From Anoplopoma fimbria (Eukaryota > Chordata > Actinopteri > Perciformes > Anoplopomatidae): DNA of 64,000 nt. Positions 1 to 11,500 of this stretch are shown in pieces. Positions within the stretch are counted from its first letter, which is position 1, and every line of letters begins with the position of its first letter. The stretch spans positions 10,154,231 to 10,218,230 of the forward strand of contig NC_072460.1 of NCBI RefSeq assembly GCF_027596085.1, written 5' to 3'. A program made the translations under genes and the position numbers. The notes under the pieces are model-generated. The model saw nothing but the letters and a program-made list of their open reading frames with translations. It did no database searches and was not told where the DNA came from.

Positions 1-172
1 GGCAACTGTGGGCCGAGAGCTATTGAATTACAAAACATGGGGGCACAGGTTCCTGTTCTGACCTTCAGTAACAGAACATCAGCTGACGACGTCACGGGTT
101 TAGTTTGCTCTTGCGCAGGTTTTTGACGGGTCTGCTTTTGGCAACATAAGTTCAATGAGGCATGGGCTAGAG

Positions 173-1139
173 CAGACCTGGGCATTGTACGGCCCGCGGG
201 ATGATTCTGACCGGCCCGCGAAAGATTACATGATAATTAGAAAATAAAACATATTTTCTAATTATCTTATGGGTGGACTAAAACCGCATTGCTTTTATTT
301 TGAAGCCCATTTATTCTCACAGTGCACGCAATCGTGCACGTCAACTGTGCACGTGAAATGCGTGTGATTGACAACCTGTCTTCCTTCCGTGTCACCCCTG
401 AAAAATGCGAAAATGTCGGCTCATGCCAGAACCAGCTTTGTGATAGCCCACAAAATCGCCCAGAACAGTAAGCCATTCTCGGAGGGGGAGTTTGTGAAAG
501 AGTGCATGGTCGAGTCTGCAGCACTGCTATGCCCAGAGAAAAAAGAAGCGTTTAAAACATCCCGCTGTCCCGCCGCACCGTGACGAGAAGGGTGGAGGAC
601 ATCGCAGAGAATCACAAGTGAAATGGGACACTTGATCTTTTTCTTTTTTTCTTTTTTTTTTTGCACAGTTCTGAAAACATTAAATGTTTAATATAGGCAT
701 GTAAAGTCAAAAAGGCTACAAAACTGGGACACTTTTCTTTACACAGTTACACAGTTCAGTGACATGTCTTGTTTATTTTGGCTACAAAGATGATGTGATG
801 TCTTTAGAAAGCTAAGAAAATCCTTGTTTCAATAGTATATGAAACTCAAAATGCCCTTTGTTATTAATGTGACTGAAAATGAGTCAAATGTTTCACATTT
901 TGTTTATCATTTTGGAAATTCTATTTGAATAAATTCTATTTTTGAAAGCTAACCTCACCTTTTAATTGCCAAATAACAACATACACTCTTACCAGCGGTC
1001 AAAACAATGCCATTTACTGCTTTTTATATAGAAATAAAATGTATATTATGCATAATTGAGTTCGGCATTTTGGCCCGGCCCTCCAAAATATTTTCAGTTG
1101 CTCATTTGGCCCCCTGGGAAAAATAATTGCCCACCCCTG
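173..1139. mobile_element. Decayed hAT/Charlie-like DNA transposon
   Basis: The element is bounded by a perfect 8-bp direct repeat, GGCTAGAG, at 165-172 and 1140-1147, which is the target-duplication length of hAT elements. Its ends form an imperfect terminal inverted repeat: CAGACCTGGGCA on the left, and CAGGGGTGGGCA when the right end is read on the minus strand (9 of 12 match). Inside, 368-583 on the plus strand encodes a fragment resembling the transposase-derived domain seen in Charlie/GTF2IRD2/ZBED-type proteins (a KPFSEGEFVKEC block followed by CPEK). The related stretch around 570-620 continues in another frame and then stops, so the copy is frameshifted and dead. At under 1 kb it is an internally deleted copy. 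It sits about 470 bp upstream of the ttc34 start codon. The hAT assignment is well supported; the subfamily is inferred. Confidence 0.82.
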
Positions 1140-1613
1140 GGCTAGAGAATGCAAGGAATACCCTCTGAACAAGAGGGCTAAGTTTTCACAATGCAAATTT
1201 GCTTATCAATTTTTTTGCTAGGTTAATGTTTTCTATAAGACTTAGCTACTGTAAACTGCTTAAAATACACTGTATACTAAAATATAATTGTTTAACAATT
1301 CCAGTTTTTATAAAAAGTTTATTTCTTATTTTGCAAGTTTGGTGCGAAGCAGGTTAAGACAAACATGTTTGACTTAAAGTAATGAAGTGTTTCTTGTTGA
1401 TATAAGACCGTTGCTAAATTGGGTGTTGCAGCAGTACCACACTCACAGTAAAAAAAAACAAATGTAGTAAAATGCTGCTATTTAACATAACAATTTTTGA
1501 AAAATAACTTTTTTCCTCATTTCCTGTTTTTAACCATCAGGTGACATCAATGTTGTCATCACTGTGAACAGGTGAAGAGAGACCCAAGGATAGAGAGGGC
1601 CTGCTGCCTGACC
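1140..1613 (+). other. Upstream region / 5' leader of ttc34
   Basis: This is AT-rich sequence between the hAT remnant and the ttc34 start codon. No clear TATA box or CpG-rich promoter is visible. AG dinucleotides after pyrimidine-containing stretches (for example near 1540 and 1571) could be acceptors for a coding exon that begins in the 5'UTR, which would place the true first exon further upstream. No coding potential was recognised. Confidence 0.4.
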
Positions 1614-4600
1614 ATGACGGCTCTGGTTCGACCTGGAGTCAGTGTTTCAAAGCTATGTGAGGATGGAGACAAGCTCCTTGCGGTTGGAGAGCTGGGGAGA
1701 GCTACCTCTCTCTATTTGTCAGCCTTCAGGACTCACGCAGCCTCCACCGTTACCCACATGCGCAAATTGAAGTCAGGTCTGGGTGGGGTGATCTCAACTT
1801 TAGAAGGTTGGCTTGACAGTCACGGGGAGAACCACCCCAGCGAGGGTCTTAATAAAGGTCTCGCAGCTGTGTTTCTCTCCACGCTCTGCCCCAACAATCT
1901 GTCGGCCACCATTTTCAAGATGGAGTCTCTCCTTCAGAGTGGCGGGCATGGCTGCGAGGAGATTTTCACTCGTTGCACTGCTCTGCTTGAGGGGCTGCGA
2001 AACCCTCATCCAAAAGATGTGACTCACATCCTACTGGAGATAACTCGTGCCCTGGCGTGCTTGTTCTCAGAGCCTCACAGTATCAAGGGACTGAAGCTTT
2101 ACCTCAAAGCTTACCAGAGTAACAAATCTGAAACCGTCACTCTGGTGAAAAGCAGACAAGCTCAGCACCTACCCCAAATAGTGAAGGCCTTTACAGATGA
2201 AGTACTGCTCATACATCCCTCTTTAATATTTGACAGCGAGTGTGCAGTGACATCAAAGCAGAAGGATAAGCTGGATGTAGAGACTTCTGCAACAATTATT
2301 GGGTTTTTATTGGCTATCTCACCAGGCAGTACAGAAGTGCAGGAACTTCATGCAGCATACTTGTTTTTGACAGGCAGGTTTGGGGACAGTGCAGATGCGT
2401 ACTCTGCTGTTTTGCATCATGATTATTGTCAGAAAACATCAGAGGGAAGTACAGACAAGTCATTCCAAAACACTCCTGAGAGGAAAACAAGACTCTTAAT
2501 CAGTCACGCAGCTGCCTGCTTGTCGGCAGGTGGACGGACTGCTGAGGCTTGCAGGGATCTGGGGGAGGCATTTGAGATACATCCTGCCACTGCCCGGATT
2601 TATTTTCAAAAGCTTTTCACAGATCATGGTACAGGGGTGGCCGCTCGCAACCACCTCCGTCAGCAGGCAGAGCGAGGTCTGTCTGGTTACAGAGAAAGAG
2701 TCCTCATCCGTCTAGATCTGCGATCCACTGAAGGAGTTGAGCTCCTGGACCCTGTGATCATTCTATTACGGACTCTGTGTCATTTAGAGCCTGACGGAGG
2801 AGGTAGAGAGCTGCGGGTACGACTGGCCGACTGTCTTCTCCTCCGAGGGGAGCACAAGGAGGCCCTCTCTATCTGTAGCCAGCTAGCTGCTGCCCGAGGT
2901 CAGCAGAGCTATCAAAACACGGTGCAAGTTCTTCGTGGATATGCGCGACTTCTCTCAGATGACCACAAGGGGGCGTTAGACGACTTCCAGGCTGTGATTG
3001 AACACGATACACCCCACCCGTCCAGCTGTGTGCGGGCCCTCTGTGGCAGGGGGCTCCTACGCATGATTGGCGGGTTAAACTACCTCACAGCTCTAGACTT
3101 TGTGACAGCCAGCAGGCTTCACCCCCAAGAAACAGCACTGACTGTTCGCTGCTTGGTGCCATGGAACTACCGGGGGCTGCTGTTGACTGTTTTACTGGAG
3201 CAGGGACGAGTCATGCTCGAGGGGATGGGAGGACATGAATCCAAGTCCAGTTCCAGGGAAGACTCCCAACAGTCCCAGCAGGGGGATCAACCACAGGCCC
3301 CATCCAAGAGGGACAAGGACAGATCAGGGTATGATGTTGGTCTCACAACAGTTCACTCAATAGTTCAATATTTTTGAAAGACAGTTTGACATGTCACAGT
3401 AGGAAAAGCACAGGTGTAAATAATAAAAGGATGAATAATAAAAATGATGGCTGAATTCCATTTACCTGCTTCGGTTTCAGGGTCCCGGTATAGAGCATGT
3501 CTGTTCTCTGTCACACTGTCATGGCTTACTGGGACACTTAGAACTGAGCCATCCTGAATGTTATTATCAGCTGTGCTTCTCCATCATTGTCAAAATGTGT
3601 GCTGTGAAAAAAACCTTTGTTGTGTCACCTATCCAAAATCAGAAATGAACTCTGCAATTTTTGCAAAAGGTATTTAGTTCTGCTCATATTTCAGGTATGA
3701 TCTCTGTTTTAATGAAAATCCTCATTCATGTTTCCTCAATAAAATGTATTTTCTTGGTGCTACCATTTTTCCTGCTCCGTGCATTAGGACTCCTGCTGGT
3801 GTCCAGTCTCTGGCTGTGCTGCTGATGGAGCTCCAGCCGGGTGCTGATGGGTCTCAGATCCTGGCAGCAGATGCCTTGTACCAGCTTGGCCGGGTGGAGG
3901 AGGCCTACCGGCTTCTTCTATCCATCGGGCCCACCGGTCATCGGGCACCCATCTTGGCACGCCTCGCAGTGCTGCAGCTGCACAGAGGCTTTCTTTATGA
4001 CACCAATCAGGTAAGTAGGTTTGGGGGCAGTGGGTCCCAAAGTGAGGTGCAGAGGCACCAACGTGTTTTTTCAAGGGGGATCCAGGGTTTGTTCATCGTA
4101 ATTGGGAACATTACAATTGAATTATAATTCATTGTGAATATTAACAATTTTGTGATTGATGCCATGTGAAGATTTGACAAATGTTTCAATTAGAGATTTC
4201 ACAATCCTAACTGTAATGTCTGCACATATAGCATACTCAGTTATCCGTTGAAGACGTCTTTCTTTTATTTCCCCGGCACCTAGTGTTACACAGGACACAT
4301 TCACATGAAAATAGAGAGGCCTGTATCATTCTCATTCGTTTTACTCTTACATTCAGGAAATAAGAAACTACAATGACTCATGTACAACTACTCTTATTAG
4401 ATTTCATAATTTGTATATGAGTGGAATTAGCCTTTGTCAAACCTGGTGCCACAGCAAATCTATACTTTTCTCACCACACAAACCAGAGGACACAGATACA
4501 TTTATACAAGAGCTGCATTATGATGAACTACAGTGCTGACCAGCGGTCACAAGAAATATTTCGGCAGTCTAGTTAGCGATAGATTCACAGCATGTTCAGC

Positions 4601-7242
4601 ACTAGAACTTGAAATCAGCTGATTCAGTCTTATTCTTCATCGTTAATAGATTTGAATGTTGAATATTTTTAAATAGAGCAAACTATATATATATATATAA
4701 CCTAAAGCTAAGAGAGCTGTGACTGTGAATTTGACTTAGATGTAAAATGCATTCAAATTACTTTATTTTGGGGGTGGAAGGTAAATTGGATAGGCGCGGT
4801 AAACCATCAAGACATTTCATTTATTTGAGTAGGTGTTATACATTAATAGTGGGTGAGTGGTCTCAGCCTCAAATTATCAATTGAACTGAACTGAATACCA
4901 TCATTTTGTCATTATTCTGAAATGATACAGTTACAACACAGTGATGTGTCAGGCCAGGTAGCTTAATACATTTACATCTTTTACAGTGAAAGAGATAAAG
5001 ATTTCATATTTGTCTCTGCAGCTGCTGAAAAAGCTCATTCAGTGCGGTGATACGAGCTGCTTGCGCCCCCTGTTGGCAGTGGCTCAACAGAAGGACCGGG
5101 CTTTGCTGCAGGCGCACTGCCACTCTGCTGCAAAACGAATCCTGGAGGGCGCGCGGGAGGTGAGCGCCGTCAGGGAGGCTGTGGCATATCTCTCCATCGC
5201 TATCATCGCCTCTGGTGATTAGAACATGATTGATGAGAAATGGATGTTTGTTTTTGGGCTGATTCTGATTGTTGACTTAATAAATAGTGGGTAATACTTT
5301 AATCTAGATAGGATTAGTGGGATGAAGAGAAGGACTGGCCGAACACAAAACAGCTAGATTGGCTCTGTATTATTTAACTAGAAGATAGCCAACTTGTGCA
5401 GAAGCAATTATAACACATACATAATCATACAAAAATCTCTGTTTGGAATATAGAAATGAGAAGTTGAAATTGTTAATGCTGTGGACATTGTTTTTCAAGG
5501 TGGCGAGGCAGCAGAGTCTTTGCTGGAGAGAGCGAGGTGTTATGTCCTGCTGGGCCAACAAAAGACAGCCATCTTTGATTTCAGTTCCATTCTAAAGGAG
5601 CACCCAAAACACATCAAGGCTCTCTGTGGAAGAGGCTTCACTTATCTCATGCTGAACCAACCAAAGGTATTCTTGAGTTGAAACACTGTCAAAACATAAA
5701 GCTCAGAGCTTGTACAGTGTTTTAAACATTCAATTCCTTTTCTGCAGCCTTCTCTAGACTTCAACCTGCACTAGACATTTTTACACATTTGTTGCTGCAA
5801 CTAGCAGTGAAATGTCAATGTATAGGGACATCTGTAAACTGCCAGTATCACGCTTGTTGACCAACGTGGGCAGGAAAAAAAGAGACAAACGATGTATCAT
5901 TTCATGTTGGCAGTGAAGTCAACAAACCTAAAAAAACGAATGGGATCTACACGAATGGGATCTACAGAGTGCTCTTTTTTTTTAACAAACATTAACATTT
6001 TGGCTGATAAGATAGATGTATTTAACGTAGAAGTGTCTCAAGCAGCTGCAGGCAATATTTACGTTCAGTGTAAATATAAAATTCAAACTGCTTCTTCCCC
6101 TCAGGAATGCACTCATGATATCCTGGCAGCACTTCAGATAAACATTGACATAGTCACCAAAGACATCCTGTCACTTAAGGACAGTGCACGGAAGCTGGTC
6201 TGTAATTGGCTGCATCAGTTCTGTCGGACCAATCTGTCAGAAATCCTACTTGCTAATGCTGTCCCCTGCCATGAAGAGCATCTCCGAGAGGCTTTTCTAA
6301 TTGGTGGCGCTCTGATGAGGACTGACTACAGAGACCCCAGATGGCATCTCCTCAATGTGGACACACTCTTAGCCAAAGGTGAGATGGGAAGTTTGCCAAA
6401 CTAGCAGCAGAAATTCACAATGGGATCCTTGATGTCACTGGAAATGGTCTGGTTGGAGATATTAATTGATAAAGAGAACCACTGAACTTGGTGCCCCTTG
6501 TTAACAGTAACCTTTACTCCTGATTCTATGGCCCATCGGGCCCCAGGTGAAGTCAAGGCAGCAGGCACTCATCTGTGCCAGGTGTTTGGCCAGGAGCCAA
6601 GAGATGCAGTGGCCCAGGCCAGGATGGGTGTGGTGGAGGCCTGGCAGCAGAACTACCGCAGCGCAGCTCGCAGGCTCAGCAAACTGACTGAAAAAGATTC
6701 GTCCAGTCTGGTTTTCTTGCTGGCCCTGATCCCATTCAATCACCGAAAACGCATGGCTCAGGTAAGCCTGAACAATATAGCAATATAGTCGAGTGTTGCA
6801 AAAATAATTGCGGTCTAATTTATGGGTTTTCTTCAGTCTTATCACATTAAATTGAGCTCCTCTGTGATTCTGTGAAGTGAAGCTCCTGGTATCTTTTCTT
6901 AAGATAATTTCTTATTTTTCATGCAAGCATTTTTGCTTTAATCTCTTCTGACTAAAGTTTTCACATGGTATCATTTTTATTTACTTCACTGACTTTATGG
7001 TTTAATACAGTGCAGACTAAAATATATAAAAAAAGTAAAAACGGTCGGAAACTACAGTGGGACCTCCATCAATTTAGGAGGTTCTCTCTGAACGTATCCC
7101 AATGAATATTTCATATGCTTGAAATGGACAGTAAGGATGGAAAAGTATGCATAAGGTTTGATGATGGAGAGCATCAATAGATAATTTCACGAAACTTAAA
7201 AGACAGGGCAACAGCATCTTTCCATAATCTGGCTAAAGAATG

Positions 7243-7299
<57 letters not shown>

Positions 7300-7900
7300 A
7301 GTATTTGTGTGTCTATAAATTGCATATTAATTGCTCAGCTGCATATTGTAACAGGCTGCAGCACAGGAGGCCAGCAGTGTGTCATCAGGTGACCAGTGGG
7401 ATCAGGCCCTCACACTCCTGAATGTGGCAGTACAAGCCGTGGGCGATCACAGACTCCAGTATCTTCGCCAGCGGGCTGCCTGCCTCGCTCAGCTGGGCCT
7501 TCACGAGCGGGCCATAGCTGACCTGGACAGAGTTATCCAGAAACACAATGGACCTGACTCCAGCAGCTCAGAAGATTACCAAGTCTGGGCAGAGGACTTG
7601 TGTCGACGAGGCCGCAGCCTGGTGCTCTGTTCCAGAGAAGGAGCGGCTCTGGACGACTTCAGTCGGGCCTTGGAGCTCCACAGGACCCAGGCCATCCAGT
7701 GTGTGGAGGCCGGTCTGGGGAGGGTGCGTCTGGCTGAGTGCTTCCTGCGAGGGGCGCTGCAGCACTATGGGGAGCAGCAGCTCAATAAAGCCTGGACAAT
7801 GATTGAGTGTGGCCTCGTTGTGGACAATGAGAACGCAGAGCTCCGCAGATTGAGGGCAAAGGTCAAACGAGAAGTGGCCAGTCCCTGCAACGTCAACTAG
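1614..7900 (+). CDS. ttc34: Tetratricopeptide repeat protein 34, 7 coding exons, 1110 aa
   Basis: Exons (phase-checked): 1614-3328, 3788-4010, 5022-5214, 5500-5666, 6105-6378, 6547-6761, 7355-7900 (TAG). They sum to 3333 nt with no internal stop. The start chosen is the ATG at 1614 (MTALVRPGVSVSKLCEDGD); the frame is open upstream but has no better ATG. The protein is almost all helical and carries many degenerate TPR units with the usual small and aromatic spacing, such as the GEHKEALSICSQL and LLGQQKTAIFDFS segments. A low-complexity Ser/Gln/Lys-rich stretch closes the large first exon (residues ~545-571), like a linker between two TPR blocks. TTC34 is a poorly studied vertebrate protein; TPRs bind protein partners, and no enzymatic residue is visible. 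It converges on alas2. The TPR call is very secure; the TTC34 name rests on remembered family similarity. Confidence 0.85.
7243..7299. repeat. (TAAG)n tetranucleotide microsatellite
   Basis: About fourteen uninterrupted copies of TAAG lie in the last intron of ttc34, about 55 bp upstream of the final coding exon. Every unit contains a GTAAGT-like string, so the array is a run of strong splice-donor lookalikes. Confidence 0.97.
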
Positions 7901-8144
7901 TGTTGAAGAACCGAAGCTCCAGCTGAGCTCACACAATGTAGCCATGCCAGTGCCCGTAGGAACGATCTCACTGATTCCACAATTTTAAAGCACGTTTGAT
8001 GTTTCTTTGGAGGTTTCTAGCGTAAACAACAGTGTTTGTTATAGTATTCATCAATAACGTCATAATTTCAGCAAATCAATTTATTTGATATGAGAGGAGA
8101 ATGTGAAAAATAGCTATTTTCAACACCAAGGATTGATTGAATGT

Positions 8145-8150
8145 TTTATT
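8145..8150 (-). other. Candidate polyadenylation signal of alas2
   Basis: The minus strand reads AATAAA here, about 450 nt downstream of the alas2 stop codon. Use of this site would give a short 3'UTR that overlaps the end of the convergent ttc34 transcript. Confidence 0.45.
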
Positions 8151-8450
8151 ATGCGGTATTTTATGAACAGACTTTGGCACTTCATACATTTTAGAATTGA
8201 AACATCAGTATTTTAATTATTGTGGTAATGTGAACAAAGCTTGATTGTGATGATCAATATATGATATTAAGAAAATCACGCAACGTCAAATTAAATATAG
8301 TTTAATTCAAACAATCACACCTAGATAAGATATATAAGAAAGTGCCTCATGTGCAGGTTTTATGCTTTTGAAATGGAGAAGGCACACTTTTCTTTAATCA
8401 TATCCATGACAGAAAACACAATTTAGAACACATCAATACAGGAAAACAGA

Positions 8451-8456
8451 AATAAA
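8451..8456 (+). other. Candidate polyadenylation signal of ttc34
   Basis: This is the only AATAAA on the plus strand within 600 bp of the ttc34 stop codon; an ATTAAA near 8290 is an alternative. It lies about 150 bp short of the alas2 stop codon, so a ttc34 transcript ending here would run antisense to most of the alas2 3'UTR. Confidence 0.45.
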
Positions 8457-8597
8457 TTCTTGAATTAAAGCATGCTTAAACACAAGAACAAAATCAGTAC
8501 TTTAGTTCTCTTCTCAGTGCACCTGAAGAAGGACTTTAAAAGGTTGTTGCATTTATGTACCTGTAACTTGACTAGAAAAGCTACATGTACTCTGGTA

Positions 8598-11500
8598 TTA
8601 TGCCAACAGAGTAATGTATTGTGGTTCCATGTTGCCGAAGTAGGATTTCTCCCACTCACTCATGAGGTCGAAATGCAGCGGGCGATCACAGAAGTTGCAG
8701 GAAGCTGTGGCCGGGCTGTTGAGCAGGAGCCCCGCCTCCTGCCACACCTCCACCAGTTTCTCTGTGAATGAAACATAGACACACAATATTTATGTCTCTT
8801 TTACTTCACTGCCTCAGAATTTAATCACTGCTCAATATAGCAAGCACAAAACAAGGTTATAGTGTTTAGTTTAGCTGCTAAGGCACAACAATTTAAAGTT
8901 CTCCACTGAGTATTGTCATTTTTATTGCATTGCAGTAAATGGTGACACATTGATGCCAAGAGACCTATATGCTGACAAAGCGAAGAGTCTCACCAAGGAA
9001 AAAACTGTCAATCACTTGTACCAGCCATTGTCCTCATTTAACTTGATTGGACATTTACTAGAACAACTCTGACCTATTTTCGGTAACGATCCCCACACTC
9101 ACCCACAAAGTACTCCATCATGGCGGGGTTGTGATGAGGAGACGGAGCCAGCCTCAGCAGCTCCTCACCCCGAGGCACTGTGGGGTAGTTGATGGCCTGA
9201 ACATAGATGTTGTGCTTCTCAAGCAGGGTGTCACACACCTTGGTGTTCAGCTCAGCGTTGCCTACCTAGAAAATGGTTCGTGAGAGTTGATGTGAGCCGT
9301 TTAGTGCCTGCTTTTTATTAAACACAATAAGGTCATACATGTACAAATCTGAGCCATTAATGTGATTAACTGGGCGAATGGAAACATTATAGAATTGTAT
9401 GTGTTTCCTTAAAATCATACGATACATTTGTAAAATAAATTACAAATTCATTAATTTAATGTGCATTTAAATGATGCATTAAAAACATGATAGTCATAAA
9501 TGACTTTTAAAATTGTATCACAAAAAGGAGTGTTTCACAAAAAGAGTTAAGTTTTCTTAATTTAAATGCAAATTGAATTATTTCAGTGGCTTCTAATTGC
9601 TTTTTAAAGATTATGAATTGGATCATAATTAAACACTGAAACAGTCTAATTATTTCGGTGATACACTCCAGTCTCCATATGTTCTGTACTTACAGAGTTA
9701 TAGAGGAGTAGACATTGCAGATGTTTTAACCTGTCACGATATTAAACACTCAGGTGTTGTAATATCATTAACGACGGCTCTGTTCCATTTAAGTGTCCCA
9801 GTAAGTCAGGACAGTGACAGTTAGGCAGCAGGCACAATACCAGGACCCCGAAAGTGAAGCAGCTAAATGGAGTTCAGCCATCATTAATCTCTTTACTTAG
9901 ACTTGTGCACCTTTTTACTACAGTGACATGTCAAATGTAAAAAAAAAAAAAGACCTATACACTGTACTCATAAATAGGCTGAAACTTGGATGTACAAAAT
10001 GGCATGTGTCTGTAGGTTTATTAAACATCAAAGAATAAGGTTATGCCTACAATCTTAAGGTAGATACAGAGGAATAATTGTATAAGTGCCAGAGTTGTTC
10101 CCTAATGATGTAATATGCAAATACATTGTCATCCAGTTCAAGATAATTATCCTTGAGAATTATGAGATAAATTGCATTGTTAATATTTCTTTGGACTAGA
10201 ATAGAAAGAGGAGGAGCTCGTGGCGTGAGATATGGTAGAGGAGGCAGCAGCAGTGTTAAACCTTCTTACCCGTATGGGGATGATGTGGCTGGGACAGTTG
10301 ACCACAGGTAGGCCCTTGTCCATCAACACCTGCCTCATGTGTTTGACGTTCCTCTGGTGAGATCTGCGAAGCACCTGCCCCTTGGGGCTCTTCAGGACGC
10401 GGACAGACTCCAGAGCTCCAGCCAGGACCATCGGGGGCAGGGCAGTGGTGAAGATGAAGCCAGCTGCGAAGGAGCGCACCGTGTCCACCAGGGCGGTGCT
10501 GCTGGCGATGTAGCCTCCAACACAGCCAAAGGCTTTGCCTGGAATAGCAACAGACAAGTGGTATGTGAGGTGAGGAAATAATCAGTAATGGGAGGTGCAT
10601 TCATTAAAGTACTAATATAACATAATTAACTTGAGTATTTCTACTTTCACTTTACTTTCTCCACTCTACTACATTTCAGAGGGGACAAATGTATGCCATG
10701 CATTTACTTGACAGCTTAAATATGCATTGTTGCAGATAAAACCCAACAGTATATCAATTTGTTAAAATAATTCTGAATAATATTGACTTTTATTTAAAAT
10801 ATATATTTACTAATGAGACTTCTGATCCTGCATATGTATTTTTACAATGTGGTATTGATACTTTTACTTAAATAAAGAAATCCAATAAATATTTTTATTA
10901 TTACACTTGTGTAATCATTATTACACATTTTTACATATGCATTATTATGCACGGCACATTTTTCAACGTATTCTGTTGATAATGATAATAAGCTTACCCT
11001 GTTATTCCCATAAGTCTCAAATATGATAATTTTATTGAGATAAATGATATGATAAATAATTGATTGTTGTCTCTGTGTCAAATAATTACATCACAATAAT
11101 GTATCAAATTGTATCATGAGTTTTGTGTATTGATACACCATTATTAATTTGCAATTTCAGTTTGAGCTTGTTTTTTACTTTATTGCCAGGAGTTGTAACC
11201 CAGGATTAGTTTACATGATTTTGACCTAAAACCCTACAGTTGTCAAAAAGCGACACACTGCCCAGACTCCCTCACGATAGTTTTATCGGTACGACCAGAG
11301 AGGGAGGAGAGCCAGCGCCTATCTGATAAAACCTCTGCTTCCTCTGATGAGAGCCCACTCCTCTCCTGCACTCATTTACCAGCTCCAGAGCAGTATCATG
11401 CTTGTTTAGAGAATTTTGCTGTCGTGTTGGCAATATGACAGTGTCAGTTGGGGCAAAATGGGAGTTTGGCAAAGAAAAGAGGCACTTGATCTAAGATAGA

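Noticed and set aside
1572..1613. An earlier start for ttc34 at 1572
   Set aside because: The codon there is GTG, not ATG; the first ATG in the open frame with a reasonable context is at 1614. An upstream exon joined near 1572 cannot be excluded.
10256..10604. Overlapping frames opposite and beside the alas2 exon at 10270-10538
   Set aside because: They are shadows of the real coding frame on the minus strand; only that frame gives the ALAS motif [10 protein letters not shown].
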